Assembly: GCA_910578115.1 (NCBI GenBank)
Contig: CAJTPO010000012.1
Coordinates: forward strand, 1-64,000
Source: an uncultured Lachnospiraceae bacterium
GTDB taxonomy: Bacteria > Bacillota > Clostridia > Lachnospirales > Lachnospiraceae
Reading direction: 5' to 3'
DNA length: 64,000 nucleotides
Shown here: positions 17,391-25,671 of the stretch, one piece after another
How positions within the stretch are numbered: position 1 is the stretch's first letter
How the letters are laid out: each line of letters opens with the position of its first letter
The notes under the pieces: generated by a model
Databases searched by the model: none
Told to the model about the DNA's origin: nothing
What the model saw: the letters and a program-made list of their open reading frames with translations, nothing else
Program-made: the position numbers and the translations under genes

Positions 17391-17633
17391 CTATTTGCCG
17401 AAAGACATATTCTTAAGCTGCTCGATCATTTCCATATCGTCCGCCGTAATCTTCAGATTAGAGTCAAAACTCTCGCCTGCGGCAGTCGTCACCCTGACCT
17501 CTATAATACTGCCCTCCTTAATCCCGTTCTGCGTCACTGCAGATAGGAACTTCGGAAATTTGGGGTGATTTTTCTGAAAGCGGCTCCATAAATTCATCAA
17601 TTGAAAAAATGCCGCGGGATTTTGTAAATTCAT
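17391..17633 (-). CDS. Small conserved protein of unknown function
   Basis: 80 residues, ATG with GAGGAGAAC ribosome site. An amphipathic N-terminal helix (MNLQNPAAFFQLMNLWSRF) precedes a short beta-rich segment (GSIIEVRVTTAAGE) and a C-terminal helix. No domain recognised. Short proteins with this pattern accompany hisS in Lachnospiraceae as far as I recall, but no role is known. It sits 69 bp after hisS and ends at a strong terminator, so it is probably co-transcribed with hisS. Confidence 0.7.
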   Translation of the reverse strand: MNLQNPAAFFQLMNLWSRFQKNHPKFPKFLSAVTQNGIKEGSIIEVRVTTAAGESFDSNLKITADDMEMIEQLKNMSFGK

Positions 17634-17702
17634 ATCCGGTTCTCCTCTGGTCGAATATTTATTCCTTCCGGGTACTGCGTCCCTGATTCGCCGTGAAATA
17701 TA

Positions 17703-18965
17703 CTAATGCCTCAGTTCTTCCCGGTAAAACTCTTTAAATTCCTCATAGCCCTGCGCGGTAAGCTGTTCCTTCTGGAATTTCTTGTTCTTATTCATACGGG
17801 CCACCAGAACCTGATTGCCGCCTTCCCGTTCCTTCTGCGCCTGTGACATCACCTCACACAATCTGTCAGAGCCTAATCCCTTCTCCAAAAGATAAGCGAT
17901 CTTCTTACCCGCTTTAGGAACCTTAAATCCGCTCTCCAAAAGCAGCAGGATGATACGCTCAAAGCCAATGGAAAATCCACAGGCCGGCACATCGTACCCG
18001 GTAAACTTCCCTATCATCTTATCGTATCTTCCGCCGCCGCCGCAGCTGCCGCCGAACTCCGGCATGTCGATCTCAAAGATCGTGCCTGTATAATAAGACA
18101 TGCCGCGCACCAGCGTCGGATCGAATACCAGCTCAAAATAGTCTCCTTTGGTCGCTTCCACACTGGCAACGATCTCCCGGAAGCTCTCCATGACACCCTC
18201 CGGAAGCGTCTGCTTCGTCTTCTCCGTAATATAACCAATGGCATCGCCGGCAGTTTCCAGACCTCTGTAGAGTTCCATATATCTGACTACGCTCTCCTGA
18301 TCAAAGCCGGCTTTCAGCAATTCCGACTCCACACCATCCGCACCGATCTTGTCCATTTTATCCAGAATAATGAATACCTGATCGTAATCTTCCTCGGAAA
18401 AACCGCTGCAGGATGCCATAGCCTTCAGGATCTGCCTGTCGTTGATCCGTATCCTGAAATTCTTAAAACCCAGTCTTCCCAGCGTTGTCGTCGTAGCCAG
18501 AATCAATTCAATCTCCGCTAAGTTACCCGCCTCACCCAGAATATCGATATCGCACTGCATAAATTGACGATACCGCCCTCTCTGCGGCCTGTCCGCCCGC
18601 CACACATTCCCTATCTGCAGTGCTTTAAACGGCGCAGGCAGTTCATTGGCATGATTGGAGTAATATCGCACAAGCGGGACAGTCAGATCGTAGCGCAGTC
18701 CTCCATCCACCAGATCGTCTTCATTCTGCGCTTCCTGCAGCCGCAGCTTCTCCCCCCGCTTTAAGATCTTAAAGATCAGCTTCTCATTCTCACCGCCTGC
18801 CTTACAGTTCAAATTCGCAAGATTCTCCACACAGGGTGTCTCAATAGATGTAAATCCAAAGTTCCCATATGTCTCCTTGATCACATCGATGACATAGTCG
18901 CGGATTTCCATCTCCTCCGGCAGAATATCCTTCATACCGGTTACCGGTTTCTTACTCAGCGCCAT
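17703..18965 (-). CDS. hisS: Histidyl-tRNA synthetase
   Basis: 420 residues, full length class II synthetase. Motif 2 region and the histidine-specific sequences are visible: GLRYDLTVPLVRYY, QIGNVWRADRPQRGRYRQF, RGMSYYTGTIFEI, GGGGRYD and motif 3 ACGFSIGFERI. The C-terminal anticodon-binding domain follows from about residue 330. Only 84 bp separate it from the upstream unknown gene, too short for a T-box leader, so tRNA-based control at this site is unlikely. Confidence 0.96.
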   Translation of the reverse strand: MALSKKPVTGMKDILPEEMEIRDYVIDVIKETYGNFGFTSIETPCVENLANLNCKAGGENEKLIFKILKRGEKLRLQEAQNEDDLVDGGLRYDLTVPLVRYYSNHANELPAPFKALQIGNVWRADRPQRGRYRQFMQCDIDILGEAGNLAEIELILATTTTLGRLGFKNFRIRINDRQILKAMASCSGFSEEDYDQVFIILDKMDKIGADGVESELLKAGFDQESVVRYMELYRGLETAGDAIGYITEKTKQTLPEGVMESFREIVASVEATKGDYFELVFDPTLVRGMSYYTGTIFEIDMPEFGGSCGGGGRYDKMIGKFTGYDVPACGFSIGFERIILLLLESGFKVPKAGKKIAYLLEKGLGSDRLCEVMSQAQKEREGGNQVLVARMNKNKKFQKEQLTAQGYEEFKEFYREELRH

Positions 18966-19049
18966 AATTTCCTTCTTATCCTTCCATACTGTTTACTGGT
19001 AAAATTTTACACTGTTTGTAAAAAATTTTCAAGGGGAAAATATTGAGCG

Positions 19050-20147
19050 CTATTCCCCGCAGGCCATGAACTCCCAGCGGCTTCCCCTGCATCCCCAATA
19101 AATATTGAAGTTACTCAGGAAAGAAATTCCCTGTCTGTAGCTGGCATTGTCTTCCCAGCGGCTGGAACTGCCGTAATGCTTCGAATCAAGAAGAAGACTT
19201 CCGCCCATCTCCGTGGGCCGTGCCGAAGCCATAATAAACATCATGGAATCATATCCCTTCCTGCGGTTCCCGATCTCCTCCTGAATCCCCTCCGTGTCTC
19301 CTTTTCCATTCCAGACATAGCCTGAACTGCAATATACGAATCCTCTGGGCGGCGCCATATTCTGATCGGTCATACCGCCCTTGACCGCACTCTGTGAACT
19401 CATCTGCCATACACGGGCACTCCACACACCGTTGTAAGTAATGCCTCCATCCAGCGTAAACCTGGTATTCTCCTCCACATATTTAAAGTCCACATGTTCC
19501 ACACCGAATTCGTCGGCCAGTTCATTGGCCGTATCCCGAAAAAGTTCCTGCATCTCTTCACATGCGTAATACCAGTCTGCATTATAATAGATCGATCCGT
19601 TCGAGCTCATTCCATTGCCTTCCATAAGCTCCCTGCCCTCTTTCCGGTTCTGCGTACACGCATTTCTGGTGTTGGCCCTGCTGAAATGCTCATACAATCC
19701 TGCGAGATATTTCGTGGCAAGCGCCGTTCCGTCTCCGCTGCGCAGAACAGCCTTCTGTGTCTCCTGCTTCCCCGCATCCTTCACACAAGTCCCCATATAG
19801 TGGTAAAAGTATTCCCTGAAAATATCCTTCACTTCATCCCGGCTCAGTTTCCCGTCATAATAGTCCTGCATCACCTCATAAGTCTCATAAAACATCCGAT
19901 TCGGAAGGGCAGTAATCTTACCACCGTTCTGTGCTTTCAGCATATTTCGTACTTCTTCATAATTATCTGCCGTAGGCGGGATCTTGAAAGAATCCACCGA
20001 AATTTCCACACAGTCCTTTGCATAATATACCTTTTCCTGCCCTTTTCCATTCTGATAGGAATAAGTCCTGAATAAGATATCATCCGGCTTCCTTTCATTT
20101 ATCCTGTTCGTTTCGGCTCCTCTGTATCCGATCTCTGTCACTGCCAT
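19050..20147 (-). CDS. Unknown protein, 365 residues
   Basis: No known domain. Soluble, no signal peptide, rich in aromatic residues and charged turns. An N-terminal part (1-120) with 'KVYYAKDCVEISVDSF' is followed by a helical part (120-190) and a C-terminal half with many Gly/Trp/Ser (YNGVWSARVWQMSSQS, YIWNGKG-like turns). Good ribosome site GGAGGAAAATCGC. Stands alone between hisS (84 bp) and the small membrane gene. It resembles nothing I can name; probably a lineage-specific protein. Confidence 0.6.
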   Translation of the reverse strand: MAVTEIGYRGAETNRINERKPDDILFRTYSYQNGKGQEKVYYAKDCVEISVDSFKIPPTADNYEEVRNMLKAQNGGKITALPNRMFYETYEVMQDYYDGKLSRDEVKDIFREYFYHYMGTCVKDAGKQETQKAVLRSGDGTALATKYLAGLYEHFSRANTRNACTQNRKEGRELMEGNGMSSNGSIYYNADWYYACEEMQELFRDTANELADEFGVEHVDFKYVEENTRFTLDGGITYNGVWSARVWQMSSQSAVKGGMTDQNMAPPRGFVYCSSGYVWNGKGDTEGIQEEIGNRRKGYDSMMFIMASARPTEMGGSLLLDSKHYGSSSRWEDNASYRQGISFLSNFNIYWGCRGSRWEFMACGE

Positions 20148-20287
20148 GCGATTTTCCTCCTGCCCTTCCTTTGCTTCTCATCCCTGCATTTTCCACATCT
20201 TCTCCGTACAAAGGATCATTTAATAAAGTTATCGGCCTGCTCCTGTCCTTCCCCTACCTTTATGTCATCAATAGAAGCGGAAATGCA

Positions 20288-20335
20288 ACAAAAAAACTCT
20301 TCTTTGTGAAATTCGTCATCACACAAAAAAGAGTC
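20288..20335 (-). terminator. Intrinsic terminator after the 101-residue membrane gene
   Basis: Minus strand: ACTCTTTTTTGTG (20322-20334) pairs with CACAAAGAAGAGT (20296-20308), one mismatch, then a run of seven T. It directly follows the stop at 20343. Confidence 0.8.
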
Positions 20336-20342
20336 TCTGCCA

Positions 20343-20648
20343 TTAATCATACAGCACAAACAGCCAGATCACAGCCGCCACACCGCCAAGCAGAACCGCA
20401 CCGATCAGGAATGCCGCACCAAGCGCCATCACGATATAACGCATCCGTTCCCGCCAGGTAAAAGGCGTATCTTCCCAGGGCTTCTTTCCCGCCCCGCTGT
20501 CCCCGCCTCCACCGGCGTCGTCTCTTCTATCGCCCTTTGGCGCACTCTGCCATGCAGAAGAGTGCCTGCCGAACAGTCCGACGCCTGCCAGGTCGCTCAT
20601 ATCAGCGACGGTACGACCGTCATCTTCAAATTCATCCCGCCGCCCCAT
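20343..20648 (-). CDS. Small single-pass membrane protein of unknown function
   Basis: 101 residues. The first 65 are polar and probably disordered (GGGGDSGAGKKPW), followed by one or two membrane helices (70-98: YIVMALGAAFLIGAVLLGG). ATG with GGAGGTGCAGAC. No family recognised. It has its own strong terminator. Separated from the opp genes by 120 bp that contain alternative hairpins. Confidence 0.65.
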   Translation of the reverse strand: MGRRDEFEDDGRTVADMSDLAGVGLFGRHSSAWQSAPKGDRRDDAGGGGDSGAGKKPWEDTPFTWRERMRYIVMALGAAFLIGAVLLGGVAAVIWLFVLYD

Positions 20649-20718
20649 GTCTGCACCTCCACATTCTCATCGATTCAAACTCCAGTGTGCTGCCTGGTAC
20701 GGACAGTACACCGGCTCT

Positions 20719-20773
20719 TATAAGAAGAATCGCCGAAAAGCGATTCTTCAAGACAGCCTGTATTCTTCTTATA
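20719..20773 (-). other. Competing hairpins at the end of oppF
   Basis: GAAGAATCGC/GCGATTCTTC (20724-20733 with 20740-20749) and TATAAGAAGAAT/ATTCTTCTTATA (20719-20730 with 20762-20773) share one arm, so only one can form at a time. The outer hairpin includes the oppF stop codon. There is no T run, so this looks like a 3' end structure rather than a classic terminator. Confidence 0.4.
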
Positions 20774-21794
20774 CGTCATCATACAAGTGGCACACCACAT
20801 AGTGTCCGGGTTCGATCTCCTTCTGTTCCGGAGCCACTTCCTTACACTTAGCCATACAGTTGGCGCAGCGGGTGTGGAACTTACAGCCGGAAGGCGGATT
20901 GGCCGGGGACGGAATGCTGCCCTCCAGCACGATCCGGTTCATTTTCGCATCGGGATCCGGAATCGGGATCGCCGAGAACAGTGCTTTCGTATAGGGATGC
21001 AGCGGATTTTTGAAGATATCCTTCGTTTCCCCGTACTCCACCAGATTGCCCAGATACATAACGCCCACCGTATCCGATATATGCTCTACCACACTCAGAT
21101 CGTGAGAGATAAACAGGTAAGTCAGTTTGTACTTCTCCTGCAGGTCTTTTAACAGATTGATGATCTGCGCCTGGATGGAAACATCCAGCGCCGATACCGG
21201 CTCGTCACAGACCACGAACTCCGGATTTAAAGCCAGCGCCCTGGCGATACAGATACGCTGTCTCTGCCCGCCGGAGAACTCATGGGGATAACGGTCCTTA
21301 TGGAAAGGCTGCAGACCGCAGTGATCCATGATCCGGTCGATATAGTCATCGAACTCTCCCTTAGAAGCCAGTCCGTGTTCCCGCACCGCCTCACCGATGA
21401 TCTCACCTACCGGCAGTCTCGGCGACAGGCTGGAAAAGGGATCCTGGAAGATGATCTGCATCTTCGTCCGCATGGCCCGCATCTCTTTATTGGAAAGGTC
21501 ATAGACCTCTTTGCCGTTAAACAGCACCTGCCCGCCGGTCTTCTCCCCGGACAGGCGTAAGATGGTACGCCCCGTGGTGGTCTTGCCGCAGCCGGACTCT
21601 CCCACCAGTCCCATGGTCGTGCCGCGCCTTAAGTTAAACGTAACGCCGTCCACGGCTTTCACATGGCCGATGGTTCTGGCAACCATACCGCTTTTAATCG
21701 GAAAATGCTTCTTTAACTCATTGACCATCAGGATATACTGCGGGTCATAAGTTACAGGGGTAAACTCTTTCTTTGTGGTATTTGTATCCGCCAT
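20769..21794 (-). CDS. Oligopeptide ABC transporter ATPase (OppF/DppF type)
   Basis: 341 residues. Walker A GESGCGKTTTGRT, signature FSGGQRQRICIARAL, Walker B EFVVCDEPVSALD, then the C-terminal oligo_HPY zinc/Fe-S-like region with cysteines (CKFHTRCANCMAKC). It energises peptide uptake together with the partner ATPase. Its start abuts the stop of the upstream ATPase gene. Last gene of the opp-like operon. Substrate could be peptides or nickel chelates; binding protein size favours peptides. Confidence 0.92.
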   Translation of the reverse strand: MADTNTTKKEFTPVTYDPQYILMVNELKKHFPIKSGMVARTIGHVKAVDGVTFNLRRGTTMGLVGESGCGKTTTGRTILRLSGEKTGGQVLFNGKEVYDLSNKEMRAMRTKMQIIFQDPFSSLSPRLPVGEIIGEAVREHGLASKGEFDDYIDRIMDHCGLQPFHKDRYPHEFSGGQRQRICIARALALNPEFVVCDEPVSALDVSIQAQIINLLKDLQEKYKLTYLFISHDLSVVEHISDTVGVMYLGNLVEYGETKDIFKNPLHPYTKALFSAIPIPDPDAKMNRIVLEGSIPSPANPPSGCKFHTRCANCMAKCKEVAPEQKEIEPGHYVVCHLYDDV

Positions 21795-22946
21795 TTACTT
21801 CTCCCCCTTTCCGTCATAGAAACGATAGCAGCTGACCTTATGGGTGGGTGACAGGCTGATCTCACCGGGATATTCTCCCGCACAGCGGTCCACACACATC
21901 TCACAACGGTCTTTATAATAGCAGTAATCAGGCATATTAACAGGGTTCGGCACCTTGCCGGGGATCGAATAAAGTCTGTCCACCTGCTTGCCCACCACCG
22001 GTTTCGATGCCATCAGGCCGATCGTATAGGGATGACAGGGATTGGTGAAGATCTCCCGCACCGTTCCTTTCTCCACCACGCGCCCTGCGTACATGACTAC
22101 CACATAATCCGCCATCTCCGCGATCACGCCCAGGTCATGGGTGATCAGCATGATGGAGGAATTGATCTTGTCTTTCAAATGTCTTAACAGATCCAGAATC
22201 TGCGCCTGAATGGTCACATCAAGCGCCGTGGTCGGCTCGTCCGCGATGATGATCCGCGGGCTGCAGGCAAGCGCCATGGCGATCATCACACGCTGCCGCA
22301 TACCGCCTGACAGTTCATGCGGATACATCTGATAAACACCCTCACTGTTGGCGATGCCTACCATCTTCAACAGCTCGATCGTCTTCTCTTTGATGGTCTC
22401 TTTGGACTTACCCTCCTCGTCATGCAGGGATATAACCTCGTCCACCTGTTCGCCGATGCGGAAGACAGGATTTAAGCTGGTCATGGGTTCCTGGAAGATC
22501 ATGGATACATAGTTGCCGCGCAGTTTCATCATCTTCTCATTGGGTGTTTTGGCGATGTTATACGCCTTGCCGTCCCCCAGATTCAGACGGATCTCGCCCT
22601 CCACGATCTGTCCCTGGGGACGCTGGATCAGCTGCATCAGGGACAGGCTGGTTACGGACTTGCCGCAGCCCGACTCGCCCACCACGCCCACGGTCTTGCC
22701 GATGGGTACTTCAAAACTGACGCCGTCCACCGATTTAACTGTACCGGCATCGGTGAAAAAGTAGGTGTGCAGATCGTCAAATTCCACCGCATTTTCCGGA
22801 TTGTGCATGGTCGTCAGATACTCGGACTCAGGCACATTCTTACGTTTTCTCTGTTTTTCAAACTGATTGGTGATACGTCGGTTTTCTTTGGATATCTTCC
22901 GGGACTCTTTCGCGGTAAGATATCCTTCCGGTTTATTTTTAGCCAT
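21795..22946 (-). CDS. Oligopeptide ABC transporter ATPase (OppD/DppD type)
   Basis: 383 residues. An unusual basic N-terminal extension of about 50 residues (KESRKISKENRRITNQFEKQRKRK) precedes the ATPase core: Walker A GESGCGKSVTSLS, signature LSGGMRQRVMIAMAL, Walker B RIIIADEPTTALD, and oligo_HPY tail with CYYKDRCEMCVDRC. Forms the heterodimer with the downstream ATPase. Spaced 16 bp from the permease gene. Confidence 0.92.
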   Translation of the reverse strand: MAKNKPEGYLTAKESRKISKENRRITNQFEKQRKRKNVPESEYLTTMHNPENAVEFDDLHTYFFTDAGTVKSVDGVSFEVPIGKTVGVVGESGCGKSVTSLSLMQLIQRPQGQIVEGEIRLNLGDGKAYNIAKTPNEKMMKLRGNYVSMIFQEPMTSLNPVFRIGEQVDEVISLHDEEGKSKETIKEKTIELLKMVGIANSEGVYQMYPHELSGGMRQRVMIAMALACSPRIIIADEPTTALDVTIQAQILDLLRHLKDKINSSIMLITHDLGVIAEMADYVVVMYAGRVVEKGTVREIFTNPCHPYTIGLMASKPVVGKQVDRLYSIPGKVPNPVNMPDYCYYKDRCEMCVDRCAGEYPGEISLSPTHKVSCYRFYDGKGEK

Positions 22947-22962
22947 ACTCTACTTGCACCTC

Positions 22963-24525
22963 CTAGCGTTTCATTCTGGGATCGAAAGCATCCCGCAGGC
23001 CGTCGCCCACGAAGTTAAATCCCAGAACTGCCAGCGACAGACAGACGCCGGCCGGAATCCAGATAAACCAGTAATTGGTCAAAACATAGGAGTTCTTTAC
23101 ATCATTGATGATATTGCCCCAGGAAGCAAAGGGGAACTTCACGCCCAGTCCCAGGAAGGACAAAGTTGCTTCCGTCAGCATCACGGAACCCAGCTGCATC
23201 GTACAGGTAACGATCAGCTGCGGGACCACGTTAGGGATCAGATGCTTGAAGATCCGGCGGGATACCCGGATGCCGCAGGCTTCTGTAGCTGTCATAAACT
23301 CCTGCTCACGCAGGGAAAGGATCTGTCCACGGACAAGACGGGCGATACCCGGCCAGCCCAGAATACCGAGGATCAGCATCAGATACAGCATGCGCAGCTT
23401 CGGATCCACCCGCATACCGTCCATAGCCGCACCGAGGATGATGATCAGGGGCATTGAAGGGATACAGTAGAAAATATCCACGATACGCATGATCAGGTTA
23501 TCCACCCACTTGCCGAAATATCCTGAAAGCCCCCCCAGAATCACGCCCAGCAGACACTCGATGACCACGACAATGAAACCGATGATCAGGGACACTCTGC
23601 CGCCGTACATCAGACGGGTCAACATATCCATACCGTTGGTATCCGTACCCAGCGGATGCTTCGCGGAAGGAGCCTCATACTGGCTGTACACATAAGTCTC
23701 CGTCTCCTGCATAACGGACCAGATCTTGGTGCTGGCGTCATAAGTGATCGTATAGTTATGCTCCTCACCATCCTCGCCCGTGTAGGCGAATTCCGTGCCC
23801 TCCGCATCCAGCACCTGCTCTAAACTTTCCTTGAAATCTCTGGGGATAACGACGCCGTTCTCCTTCGACTGCACGACAAAGCGGCTGATATAGCCAAGCA
23901 CTTCCTCACCCTGCAGGATGTTGCCGTCCTCGTCCAGTGAAAGCTCCATGCCGTCTGCCGTGAAACTGCCGGTGCCGTCATTGGTGTACAGCTTAAGCGC
24001 CTCGTATTTCACGTTAAAAGCCGGCTCTTCTTTATTATCCGCAGCATTTACGATATCCTTATAAGCGATGGCGATCACAGAACCGTCCACGGAAACCGAA
24101 TAGAAATCCTTCCCTTCTTCCGCCACGCCATAAGTCACGTCTTTATAATCAAACTCCGTCTTGCCCATCATCTGCGCCATCAGAAACTGCGCCTGCGCCG
24201 CCGAGCCGAAATCCGCTCCTTCGGCCGAGACATAACGGAAGTCTTCATTCCTCGTCACACCTACATATTCTTTTTCCATATAAGTATAGGTATAAAACTG
24301 CTCATCCTCACGATAAGGAGAGATCATGCCGCCCACAAAAGAAAACAAAAACATGATCGCAAGGATCACAAGCCCCAGCACCGCCAGCCGGTTGCGGAAA
24401 AACCGCTTCACCACCAGTGCACCGGGAGAGAGTGTCTTCACACGCCGGTCATCATTTAAAGAGAGAGTTTCTCCGGAAGTGCTGTTCGCCTGTTCGTTCG
24501 GCTTATTCATATCAGACATATCCAT
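22963..24525 (-). CDS. Oligopeptide ABC permease (OppC/DppC type) with large extracytoplasmic insert
   Basis: 520 residues, against about 300 for normal OppC. The first helix (47-68) is followed by a hydrophilic stretch of about 215 residues before the conserved HPLGTDTNGMD at 290; the usual linker is 30-40 residues. The C-terminal part has the normal permease helices and the EAA-type loop (ATEACGIRVSRRIFKHLIPN). The insert is acidic, rich in Tyr and Gly, lies outside the cell by topology and may help dock the binding protein or peptide. ATG at 24525 with GGAGGAG. Confidence 0.92.
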   Translation of the reverse strand: MDMSDMNKPNEQANSTSGETLSLNDDRRVKTLSPGALVVKRFFRNRLAVLGLVILAIMFLFSFVGGMISPYREDEQFYTYTYMEKEYVGVTRNEDFRYVSAEGADFGSAAQAQFLMAQMMGKTEFDYKDVTYGVAEEGKDFYSVSVDGSVIAIAYKDIVNAADNKEEPAFNVKYEALKLYTNDGTGSFTADGMELSLDEDGNILQGEEVLGYISRFVVQSKENGVVIPRDFKESLEQVLDAEGTEFAYTGEDGEEHNYTITYDASTKIWSVMQETETYVYSQYEAPSAKHPLGTDTNGMDMLTRLMYGGRVSLIIGFIVVVIECLLGVILGGLSGYFGKWVDNLIMRIVDIFYCIPSMPLIIILGAAMDGMRVDPKLRMLYLMLILGILGWPGIARLVRGQILSLREQEFMTATEACGIRVSRRIFKHLIPNVVPQLIVTCTMQLGSVMLTEATLSFLGLGVKFPFASWGNIINDVKNSYVLTNYWFIWIPAGVCLSLAVLGFNFVGDGLRDAFDPRMKR

Positions 24526-24536
24526 ACTCCTCCTTC

Positions 24537-25523
24537 CTATGCGATCCGCACGCGGGGATCAACCACGGCATACAATATATCGGTGAGCAGGTTGCTCGCC
24601 AGTGTTAAAACAGCAATAAAGGTCATATAGAACATGGTAAACGGAATATCACCGATGATCATGGACTGATAGGACGTAAAGCCGATACCCGGAATGGAGA
24701 ACAGCGTCTCCGTGATCAGCGCGCCGGTAAAAAAGCCGGGCAGAGATCCGCCGATGATCGTCACCAGAGTGACCAGTGTATTACGAAAAGCATGTTTGTA
24801 CACAACAGTATGTTCACTTAAGCCTTTGGCTCTCGCCGTCCGTATGTAATCGGCATTCAGAACCTCAAGCATATTGGTTCTCGTATAACGCATCAGCGGA
24901 CCGATGGACGTGATCACAAGCGTAGCGATCGGCAGGACCAGATGATGCGCCTTATCCATGAACTGCCCCCAGGAATCGAGCTGGGCGTAAGTACGGCCTA
25001 CAAGGCCGGACACATCGAACCACTGCAGATTCACGGCAAAGACAAGTTTCAGCAACGTTGCAAAGAAGAAAGGCGGTAACGATATACCAAGCAGCGCACC
25101 CGCCGTGATCACATAGTCTGTTCTGGAATACTGTTTGGTCGCAGCAATGATACCGAGCGGTATCGCGATCAGAATCTGCAGCGTAAAAGAGATCGCTGAC
25201 ATCACAAAAGACAACCAGATCACGTCATGAAACTTCTGGATCACCGGAACCGTAAATTTCCAGCTGTCCCCGAAATTTCCCCGGGCAAAGTCTCCCAGCC
25301 AGGTAAAATACCCGGCAATGATACCCTTATCCAATCCGTACGATGCATTCAGCTGTGCGATCCATTCTTCATAGGGCTTCGCCCCCGGCGCAGTCGCCAG
25401 CTGCATGGCCATCGACTCCACATAGGAAGCCGGCAGGCAGCGCAGAACGGCATAGATGATCAACGTCACGCTGAAAAGGATAAGGATTGATAACAAAATG
25501 CGCTTGATGATATAGGTACGCAC
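24537..25523 (-). CDS. Oligopeptide ABC permease (OppB/DppB type)
   Basis: 328 residues, six helices, GTG start at 25523 with ribosome site GGAGGG. Conserved OppB features are the first helix (YIIKRILLSILILF), the extracytoplasmic loop 'LNASYGLDKGIIAGYFTWLG' and the EAA loop 'RTARAKGLSEHTVVYKHAFRN'. It pairs with the OppC-type permease 11 bp downstream. A terminator hairpin at 25541-25573 sits just ahead of its ribosome site, so it is probably expressed below the binding protein. Confidence 0.92.
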   Translation of the reverse strand: MRTYIIKRILLSILILFSVTLIIYAVLRCLPASYVESMAMQLATAPGAKPYEEWIAQLNASYGLDKGIIAGYFTWLGDFARGNFGDSWKFTVPVIQKFHDVIWLSFVMSAISFTLQILIAIPLGIIAATKQYSRTDYVITAGALLGISLPPFFFATLLKLVFAVNLQWFDVSGLVGRTYAQLDSWGQFMDKAHHLVLPIATLVITSIGPLMRYTRTNMLEVLNADYIRTARAKGLSEHTVVYKHAFRNTLVTLVTIIGGSLPGFFTGALITETLFSIPGIGFTSYQSMIIGDIPFTMFYMTFIAVLTLASNLLTDILYAVVDPRVRIA

Positions 25524-25540
25524 AACTATCCCTCCTTCTT

Positions 25541-25573
25541 AAAAAAATTCCCTGCCCCAACGGAGCAGGGAAT
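25541..25573 (-). terminator. Intrinsic terminator between binding protein and permease genes
   Basis: Minus strand: ATTCCCTGC (25565-25573) pairs with GCAGGGAAT (25547-25555), then seven T. It lies inside the operon, after the binding-protein gene and 18 bp before the oppB start, so read-through must be partial. Confidence 0.85.
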
Positions 25574-25615
25574 CCTCTGTTCTTGCTATTTTTTCAATAT
25601 CTGTCTCTGCTTATT

Positions 25616-25669
25616 CGAGTTTGCCGAAGGCAAATCTCGCAAAGTAAATTTGCAAAGCAAATTTACTTT
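25616..25669 (-). other. Tandem hairpins after the binding-protein stop codon
   Basis: Right behind the stop at 25672 lies a perfect 13-bp stem AAAGTAAATTTGC/GCAAATTTACTTT with a 3-nt loop (25641-25669), followed by a second stem (25616-25639, CGAGTTTGCC with a bulged partner). Neither has a T tail. They probably protect the 3' end of the binding-protein mRNA from exonucleases. Confidence 0.6.
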
Positions 25670-25671
25670 TA

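Noticed and set aside
18966..19049. T-box leader for hisS
   Set aside because: The 84-bp gap is too short and has no specifier hairpin or T-box sequence.
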